Shown here one piece after another: positions 6,003-11,016 of a stretch of 11,016 nucleotides of DNA; the stretch's first letter is position 1, and every line of letters begins with the position of its first letter. Below the pieces are notes generated by a model that was not told where the DNA came from, did no database searches, and worked only from the letters and a program-made list of their open reading frames with translations. Location of the stretch: positions 1 through 11,016 of the forward strand of contig JARCRR010000150.1 of NCBI GenBank assembly GCA_029850565.1. Direction: 5' to 3'. The position numbers and the translations under genes were made by a program. The DNA comes from Gallionella sp. (GTDB lineage: Bacteria; Pseudomonadota; Gammaproteobacteria; Burkholderiales; Gallionellaceae).

Positions 6003-8024
6003 ATGTCATCAGCTTTGGGGTTCACCTTGTTGTGCGCTGTTGCTGCAATCCTTTACGGGATATTTTCGAGCAAGTGGATATTGTCCAAATCAACGGGTAG
6101 CGAGAAGATGCAGAGCATCGCTGCCGCCATTCAGGAAGGCGCGACTGCCTATCTGAACCGACAGTACGTCACCATCGCTTGGGTCGGCGCAGCGCTGTTC
6201 GTTGTGATTCTCATCGCTCTTGGTTGGCAAACCGCCGTCGGCTTCGCCATCGGCGCCATCCTTTCCGGTGCAGCCGGTTACATCGGCATGAACGTCTCTG
6301 TACGTGCCAACGTACGCACAGCAGAAGCAGCCAAAGAAAGCCTCAATGCCGCACTCAACGTCTCTTTCAAAGGTGGCGCGATCACCGGCATGTTGGTCGT
6401 CGGCTTGGGTTTGCTGGGAGTGGCAGGCTATTACGCTGTACTGGTCGGTACCGGTTCTTCCACAGGCCAAGCGACCCATGCGTTGGTAGGACTCGCCTTT
6501 GGTGGTTCTCTCATCTCCATCTTCGCCCGTCTCGGCGGCGGCATCTTCACCAAGGGTGCCGACGTCGGCGCCGACCTCGTTGGCAAGGTGGAAGCCGGCA
6601 TCCCGGAAGATGACCCGCGCAATCCGGCGGTGATCGCCGACAACGTCGGTGACAACGTGGGTGACTGCGCTGGCATGGCGGCTGATTTGTTCGAAACCTA
6701 TGCTGTGACCATCATCGCGACCATGTTGTTGGGCGGATTGCTGATGACCAATGCCGGGCCGAATGCCGTGATCTACCCCCTGGTGCTCGGTGGCTTTTCC
6801 ATCATCGCTTCCATCATCGGCACTTTCTTCGTCACCGCGCGCGAAGGCGGCAAGATCATGAATGCGCTGTATCGCGGCTTGGCCGTCTCTGCCGTACTGG
6901 CACTCATCGCCTTCTATCCGATCACCAGCATGATGATGGCCGACAACGGTATGTATAGCGTTAACGCACTGTATGGCGCGACGATCATCGGCCTGGTGCT
7001 AACAGCAGTATTGGTGTGGATCACCGAGTATTACACTGCTACCGAGTTTTCTCCCGTTCGTCATATCGCCCAGGCCTCCACCACCGGTCATGGCACCAAT
7101 ATCATCGCCGGCTTGGGCGTCTCGATGAAATCCACTGCCGCTCCCGTCATCGCGGTATGTATCGCCATCTGGGGATCATACGAACTGGCCGGACTGTACG
7201 GCATCGCCATCGCCGCAACGTCGATGTTATCGATGGCCGGCATCATCGTGGCACTGGATGCTTACGGCCCTATCACCGACAATGCGGGCGGCATCGCAGA
7301 GATGTCGCATCTGCCTGAGAACGTGCGCGTCATCACAGACGCACTTGATGCCGTAGGCAACACCACTAAGGCCGTCACCAAAGGTTATGCCATCGGCTCT
7401 GCCGGTCTGGCCGCCTTGGTACTTTTCGCCGACTACACCCATGCACTGGACGCAAAACTCGGCGTGGTCACGACCTTCGACCTATCCAATCACATGGTCA
7501 TCATCGGACTGTTCATCGGCGGCATGGTGCCTTACCTGTTCGCAGCGATGGGCATGGAAGCGGTCGGTCGTGCAGCAGGTAGTGTGGTGGTCGAAGTGCG
7601 CCGCCAGTTCAAAGAAATCCCCGGCATCATGGAAGGCACCGGCAAACCGGAATACGGCACTTGCGTGGACATGCTGACCAAGGCCGCCATCAAAGAGATG
7701 ATCGTCCCTTCGCTGTTGCCTATCGCCGTTCCCGTGATCGTCGGCCTGACTCTGGGTGCGCAAGCACTGGGCGGTGTGTTGGTCGGCACCATCATCACGG
7801 GTATCTTCGTAGCGATCTCCATGACTACGGGTGGCGGCGCTTGGGACAACGCCAAGAAATACATAGAGGAAGGCAACTTCGGCGGCAAAGGTTCTGATGC
7901 GCACAAAGCCGCTGTGACGGGAGACACTGTAGGTGACCCCTACAAGGACACCGCAGGCCCTGCGGTGAACCCGCTCATCAAGATCATCAATATCGTGGCG
8001 CTGATGATCGTGCCATTGTTGTAA
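6003..8024 (+). CDS. hppA: Membrane-bound proton-pumping pyrophosphatase (K+-independent type)
   Basis: This 673-residue polytopic protein is a membrane pyrophosphatase, which couples PPi hydrolysis to ion pumping across the inner membrane. Hydrophobic helices run through its length. The catalytic loops are present: GADVGADLVGKVE at 185-197, EDDPRNPAVIADNVGDNVGD at about 202-221, and the second Asp-rich block DTVGDPYKDTAGP beginning near 641. In GNTTKAVTKG, Lys456 and Thr459 occupy the positions that mark K+-independent H+-PPases, where K+-dependent enzymes have Ala and Gly/Ala. That predicts proton pumping without K+ need. A GGGGAGA ribosome-binding site at 5991-5997 precedes the ATG. A terminator stands just upstream, so expression may depend on read-through. 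Length is normal for bacterial members. Confidence 0.95.
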   Translation: MSSALGFTLLCAVAAILYGIFSSKWILSKSTGSEKMQSIAAAIQEGATAYLNRQYVTIAWVGAALFVVILIALGWQTAVGFAIGAILSGAAGYIGMNVSVRANVRTAEAAKESLNAALNVSFKGGAITGMLVVGLGLLGVAGYYAVLVGTGSSTGQATHALVGLAFGGSLISIFARLGGGIFTKGADVGADLVGKVEAGIPEDDPRNPAVIADNVGDNVGDCAGMAADLFETYAVTIIATMLLGGLLMTNAGPNAVIYPLVLGGFSIIASIIGTFFVTAREGGKIMNALYRGLAVSAVLALIAFYPITSMMMADNGMYSVNALYGATIIGLVLTAVLVWITEYYTATEFSPVRHIAQASTTGHGTNIIAGLGVSMKSTAAPVIAVCIAIWGSYELAGLYGIAIAATSMLSMAGIIVALDAYGPITDNAGGIAEMSHLPENVRVITDALDAVGNTTKAVTKGYAIGSAGLAALVLFADYTHALDAKLGVVTTFDLSNHMVIIGLFIGGMVPYLFAAMGMEAVGRAAGSVVVEVRRQFKEIPGIMEGTGKPEYGTCVDMLTKAAIKEMIVPSLLPIAVPVIVGLTLGAQALGGVLVGTIITGIFVAISMTTGGGAWDNAKKYIEEGNFGGKGSDAHKAAVTGDTVGDPYKDTAGPAVNPLIKIINIVALMIVPLL

Positions 8025-8047
8025 TCCACGCGTCAGCAATGCCTACA

Positions 8048-8071
8048 GGGGCTGCCTCGGCGGCCCCTTTT
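8048..8071 (+). terminator. Intrinsic terminator after hppA
   Basis: GGGGCTGC (8048-8055) pairs with GCGGCCCC (8060-8067), with one T-G pair, around a CTCG loop. TTTT follows at 8068-8071. It begins 23 bases after the hppA stop and separates hppA from ppa, which has its own promoter-like sequence just downstream. Confidence 0.8.
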
Positions 8072-8083
8072 CATGGCGCCGAA

Positions 8084-8092
8084 TGATACAAT
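8084..8092 (+). promoter_or_regulatory. Putative extended -10 promoter of ppa
   Basis: TGATACAAT is an extended -10 element: a TG motif, one base, then TACAAT, which matches TATAAT at five of six positions. Transcription would start near 8099, about 29 bases before the ppa ATG. The expected -35 region falls in the end of the upstream terminator and is poor, which an extended -10 can tolerate. The position right after a terminator supports an independent ppa transcript. Confidence 0.55.
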
Positions 8093-8127
8093 TCGCACCT
8101 TTCTTTTTCACATAAAGGCAGCGCATC

Positions 8128-8676
8128 ATGAGCTTGAACAAAGTCCCTTCCGGCAACGCACTCCCAGACGATTTCAACGTCATTATCGAGATCCCGCAAC
8201 ACGGCGAGCCCGTCAAATACGAAGTGGATAAAGAGTCCGGCGCGATTTTCGTCGACCGCTTCATGAACACTGCGATGCACTATCCCTGCAACTATGGCTA
8301 CATCCCTCACACACTGTCCGACGACGGTGATCCTGTGGATGTGCTGGTCATCACTCCCGTTCCCTTGAACAGCGGCGTGGTGGTGCGTTGCCGCCCTCTG
8401 TGCGTGCTGAAGATGGAAGATGAATCAGGCTTCGACGCCAAAGTGTTGGCCGTGCCGGTGGACAAACTCTCCACGCTGTATCGTGGCCTGAAGAGCCATA
8501 CCGAACTGCCTCCTATCGTGCTGAAACAGATCGAGCACTTCTTCGCGCACTACAAAGACCTTGAGCCGAACAAGTGGGTGAAGATCGGCGGCTGGGAAGG
8601 CATCGAAGAAGCACGCAAAGAAATCATGGCGGGCGTAGAGAACTATAAGAACGCCAAAGTAAAACCCGAGTTCTGA
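8128..8676 (+). CDS. ppa: Soluble inorganic pyrophosphatase, family I
   Basis: This 182-residue cytosolic enzyme hydrolyses PPi to two phosphates and drives biosynthetic reactions forward. The family I signature DGDPVDVLV is at 66-74. The known active-site residues of the E. coli enzyme are all found one residue later here: Glu21, Lys30, Arg44, Tyr56, Asp66, Asp68, Asp71, Asp98, Asp103, Lys105, Tyr142 and Lys143. It is therefore expected to be active. AAAGG at 8114-8118 precedes the ATG. The gene has its own predicted promoter and is followed 14 bases later by folD, probably on the same transcript. Its presence beside pfp and hppA means the cell carries an enzyme that would drain the same PPi pool. 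Confidence 0.97.
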   Translation: MSLNKVPSGNALPDDFNVIIEIPQHGEPVKYEVDKESGAIFVDRFMNTAMHYPCNYGYIPHTLSDDGDPVDVLVITPVPLNSGVVVRCRPLCVLKMEDESGFDAKVLAVPVDKLSTLYRGLKSHTELPPIVLKQIEHFFAHYKDLEPNKWVKIGGWEGIEEARKEIMAGVENYKNAKVKPEF

Positions 8677-8690
8677 TCCAGGAGAAAACG

Positions 8691-9542
8691 ATGACCGCAC
8701 ACATCATTGACGGCAAAGCCATCGCACAGGAAGTGCGCGCCGAATGGAAAGTACGCGCCGACACCCTCAAGGCACGCGGCGTCACCCCGGGGCTGGCGGT
8801 CATCATCGTGGGCGAAGACCCCGCTTCCAAGGTCTACGTCGCCAACAAAGTGAAGGCTTGCGCCGAGCTGGGTTTGCATTCCGTACATATCGCCCTGCCA
8901 GCCGATACCACTGAGGCCGCTTTGCTGGCGAAGATCGCCGAATTGAATGCCGATCCCAAGATACACGGCTTGCTCGTTCAATTGCCCGTGCCCAAACATA
9001 TCGACAGCGAAAAGGTGCTGAACGCCATCAGCCCAGACAAAGACGTGGACGGGTTCCATCCGCTCAATGTCGGCGCACTGGCCACCGGCAACATGCGCTT
9101 CGCTCCCTGCACACCTTACGGTTCATTGGTGCTATTGCAGAAGAGCGGCGTATCCATCGAAGGCAAGCATGCGGTGGTGATCGGGCGCAGCAATATCGTG
9201 GGAAAACCGATGGCATTGTTGCTGTTGCAACACAACGCCACGGTCACCATCTGCACCTCGAAGACCAAAGACCTCGCCAAGCACACGCTGGATGCCGACA
9301 TCCTCGTGGTCGCCACCGGCAGACCCAAGATGATCACCGGCGACATGATCAAACCCGGCGCAGCGGTCATCGACGTGGGCATCAATCGCATGGCGGACGG
9401 AAAATTGTGCGGTGATGTGGATTTCGATTCTGCGAAAGAAGTCGCCGGTTGGATCACGCCTGTTCCCGGCGGCGTCGGCCCCATGACCATCACCATGCTG
9501 GTTGCCAACACCGTGCAATCTGCCGAACGCGCCGCCGGTTAA
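8691..9542 (+). CDS. folD: Bifunctional methylenetetrahydrofolate dehydrogenase/methenyltetrahydrofolate cyclohydrolase
   Basis: This 283-residue protein is FolD, which interconverts 5,10-methylene-, 5,10-methenyl- and 10-formyl-tetrahydrofolate in the cytosol, supplying one-carbon units for purines and formyl-Met. Catalytic Tyr49 and Lys53 lie in YVANK, Gln97 in VQLPVP, and Asp120 in PDKDVDGFHPLNVG. PCTPYG (139-144), the dinucleotide-binding VIGRSNIVGKPMA (163-175) and the C-terminal TPVPGGVGPMT (256-266) are all intact. GGAG at 8681-8684 gives a good ribosome-binding site, 14 bases after ppa. Only four bases lie between its stop and the stop of the convergent minus-strand gene, and I see no terminator in between. 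Confidence 0.97.
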   Translation: MTAHIIDGKAIAQEVRAEWKVRADTLKARGVTPGLAVIIVGEDPASKVYVANKVKACAELGLHSVHIALPADTTEAALLAKIAELNADPKIHGLLVQLPVPKHIDSEKVLNAISPDKDVDGFHPLNVGALATGNMRFAPCTPYGSLVLLQKSGVSIEGKHAVVIGRSNIVGKPMALLLLQHNATVTICTSKTKDLAKHTLDADILVVATGRPKMITGDMIKPGAAVIDVGINRMADGKLCGDVDFDSAKEVAGWITPVPGGVGPMTITMLVANTVQSAERAAG

Positions 9543-9546
9543 TCCG

Positions 9547-9840
9547 CTAGCGACACACCGTATTACCGAACGGGTCGGTACCACAGCGCACTGCTGGCGT
9601 ATCGGCCTCGTTGCCAGACTCCCCGCTCCTCACCTCTTCTGCCTTCTCGCCCGCTCCCGGCTTTGATTTGATTGCTTGGCCTTGCTGGTTCGGTTTGGCC
9701 TTGACTGGCTTCGTACTCAACACCCCGTCCCTATCCATACAAACGATATTGCCGAACGCATCGTTACCGCAACGCGGTTGCACCGCAAGTGCAGGCAACG
9801 GCATTGTCGTTATCAAAAACAGCAGCATGGATAGCCTCAT
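9547..9840 (-). CDS. Small exported protein with duplicated C-G-x-D-x-F-G-N-x-V-C motif, function unknown
   Basis: I do not recognise the family. The 97-residue product starts with a clear Sec signal peptide (hydrophobic 4-18, cleavage likely after ALA at 17-19). The mature part has two copies of an 11-residue Cys motif, CGNDAFGNIVC (24-34) and CGTDPFGNTVC (86-96), identical at eight positions. They are joined by a low-complexity linker rich in Lys, Gly, Glu and Gln (about 43-82). The second copy is almost at the C-terminus. The start at 9840 is chosen because its ATG overlaps the stop of the transporter gene (TGATG) and begins the signal peptide; a longer start at 9921 would run into the transporter gene. 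The four cysteines could form two disulfides in the periplasm, which is inference. Confidence 0.7.
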   Translation of the reverse strand: MRLSMLLFLITTMPLPALAVQPRCGNDAFGNIVCMDRDGVLSTKPVKAKPNQQGQAIKSKPGAGEKAEEVRSGESGNEADTPAVRCGTDPFGNTVCR

Positions 9841-10754
9841 CAGGCTGCCTCGCGATTGCTGTTCAGACTGATCATAAGCACGCCTGCCAACACCAATGCC
9901 GATCCTGCGATCTGCAACCACGATATCGATTCAGCCAAGAAGACGTAAGCCATATAGATGGTGCTGACTGGGCCGATGGAGCCAATAAGAGATGTGTTTC
10001 CCGAACCGATGCGCTTGATGGCAAAAGAAAGCAGGAACACCGGCAACACGGTCGAGAATATCGCCATCGCAATGGAGAGTTCATACACATGCAAGGGTAG
10101 GTCGAGCGCGCTCAAGGGACGCGCCAGCAAGAATTGCAACACACAGGCCGCACTCGCCACCAACGAAGCATAAGCCGTGAAACGCATCGCACCGATGCGC
10201 GCAATGGCATGCCCCGCGCCGACAAGATAGATGGAATACGACAAAGTACTGGCGAACACCAGCGATGCGCCGATCAGAACCGCGCTTCCTTGATTCACGC
10301 CCACATCGTGCAAGAACACCAGCGCGATGCCCGCATAGCTCAACACCATCGCCGCAATCACCGCCTTTCCGATAGCGCGCTTGTACAAGAAAGCAGCAAG
10401 GATCACGGTCATGGTCGGATAGAGGAACAGGATAAGGCGCTCCAATCCCGCGGAGATGTATTGCAATCCGAGAAAGTCCAGATAACTGGACAGGTAATAC
10501 CCCACCAAACCGAGCCCGAACACCAACCAGCGGTCGTGCGCATCCAATGGCGCGGCATGCTGACGTTTCGCCCATATCGCCACCCCCAGGAAGAACGGTG
10601 CGGCGAACACCATACGCAGTGCCAGCAAAGTCACCGCGTCCACTTGATCGGCATAGGCCAGCTTGACGAAAATGGCCTTGGCCGAGAAACCGACCGCAGC
10701 AAGCAGTGCGAAGAGGACACCGAGCAACACTTCTCGATTCAGTGGATTTGTCAT
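9840..10754 (-). CDS. EamA-family (DMT superfamily) transporter
   Basis: This 304-residue protein has about ten hydrophobic helices arranged as two EamA repeats, the layout of drug/metabolite transporters in the inner membrane. Recognisable family stretches are GVLFALLAAVGFSAKAIFVK at 12-31, LDFLGLQYISAGLERLILF at about 92-110, and the second-repeat GPVSTIYMAYVFLAESISW near 261-279. The substrate cannot be read from the sequence; relatives export amino acids, metabolites or drugs. The start at 10754 lacks a visible Shine-Dalgarno sequence. It follows the YebC-family stop by 59 bases on the same strand, so it may be co-transcribed with that gene. The stop overlaps the start of the small exported protein gene. 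Confidence 0.85.
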   Translation of the reverse strand: MTNPLNREVLLGVLFALLAAVGFSAKAIFVKLAYADQVDAVTLLALRMVFAAPFFLGVAIWAKRQHAAPLDAHDRWLVFGLGLVGYYLSSYLDFLGLQYISAGLERLILFLYPTMTVILAAFLYKRAIGKAVIAAMVLSYAGIALVFLHDVGVNQGSAVLIGASLVFASTLSYSIYLVGAGHAIARIGAMRFTAYASLVASAACVLQFLLARPLSALDLPLHVYELSIAMAIFSTVLPVFLLSFAIKRIGSGNTSLIGSIGPVSTIYMAYVFLAESISWLQIAGSALVLAGVLMISLNSNREAA

Positions 10755-10813
10755 TGTTACATTTACACAGATGCGGCCAGCGAGACCGCAGGAACGTCAT
10801 CCGACGATAGCGA

Positions 10814-11016
10814 CTATCCCGTCAAACCGACATACACGTTCTGCACATCGTCATCCTCATCGATCGCTTCGAGGAACGCTTCCACCTCTTCCCGCTCTGC
10901 ATCGCTGCTGATGGTGACGGGATTTTTTGGACGGTAGCCGATAGTTGCGGAAAGCACGGTGAATCCTTGTGCGGGTAATGCTTTGCACACGGCATCTAGG
11001 TCGGTAGGTTCAGTGA
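10814..11016 (-). CDS. YebC/PmpR-family transcriptional regulator/translation factor, C-terminal part (5' end outside window)
   Basis: The minus-strand frame is open from the window edge to a TAG at 10814-10816 and gives the last 66 residues. They include the segment GFTVLSATIGYRPKNPV and the acidic tail FLEAIDEDDDVQNVYVGL, both diagnostic of the C-terminus of YebC/PmpR proteins. Members have been described as DNA-binding regulators, and more recently as factors that help ribosomes at difficult sequences. The missing start lies beyond the right edge. In many Proteobacteria yebC is followed by ruvC; here the next gene on the strand is the EamA transporter. Confidence 0.9.
   Translation of the reverse strand, partial: TEPTDLDAVCKALPAQGFTVLSATIGYRPKNPVTISSDAEREEVEAFLEAIDEDDDVQNVYVGLTG

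Noticed and set aside
7482..8039. Minus-strand open frame of 185 codons over the end of hppA
   Set aside because: Its His/Asp-rich composition is typical of an antisense frame, and it overlaps the catalytic C-terminal part of the pump gene.
9841..9921. A longer N-terminus for the small Cys-motif protein starting at 9921
   Set aside because: The extra 27 residues are basic, overlap the end of the transporter gene and would bury the signal peptide. The coupled ATG at 9840 is a better start.
10134..10937. Plus-strand open frame of 267 codons across the EamA transporter and YebC-family genes
   Set aside because: It is antisense to two well-supported genes, and its product is rich in His, Gln and Arg with no domain or membrane pattern. 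It is a shadow of the opposite strand.

Overview
The window is a gene-dense stretch of moderately GC-rich bacterial chromosome. Gene order and protein sequences fit a Betaproteobacterium, probably of the Nitrosomonadales/Gallionellaceae or methylotroph-like kind. That placement is inference from the ExbB-ExbD-LpxK-UPF0434-KdsB-Adk order and from a glycolytic set built around pyrophosphate (PPi). All genes read as intact except the two cut by the window edges. No stretch over 300 bases lacks a gene, and I see no tRNA, rRNA, CRISPR array, insertion sequence or other mobile element.

Layout. (1) Positions 1-3711, plus strand: a tightly packed envelope operon. It holds the end of an ExbB/TolQ-type proton channel gene, exbD, lpxK (lipid A 4'-kinase), a 61-residue UPF0434/Trm112-like protein, kdsB (CMP-Kdo synthetase), adk (adenylate kinase) and a small GlcG/HbpS-like protein. 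Most junctions are ATGA, TAATG or TGATG overlaps. (2) Positions 3724-4534: a near-ideal palindromic terminator, then a minus-strand gene for a metallo-beta-lactamase-fold protein of the oxygen-binding diiron (ODP/flavodiiron-like) type. (3) Positions 4535-4693: a divergent promoter region with a perfect FNR-type box, TTGAT-N4-ATCAA. (4) Positions 4694-8676, plus strand: three PPi enzymes in a row, namely PPi-dependent phosphofructokinase, membrane H+-pumping pyrophosphatase and soluble family I pyrophosphatase, separated by intrinsic terminators. They are followed by folD to 9542. (5) Positions 9547-11016, minus strand: the end of a YebC/PmpR-family gene, an EamA/DMT transporter, and a translationally coupled small exported protein with a duplicated Cys motif.

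How they work together. The envelope block supplies lipid A and Kdo for LPS, plus TonB/Tol-type energisation. The central block lets the cell spend PPi on fructose-6-phosphate, convert PPi to a proton gradient, or hydrolyse it in the cytosol. The FNR-like box, shared by the PPi-PFK gene and the divergent diiron-type gene, suggests that this PPi-based metabolism is tied to oxygen status. This is the most interesting hypothesis in the window.
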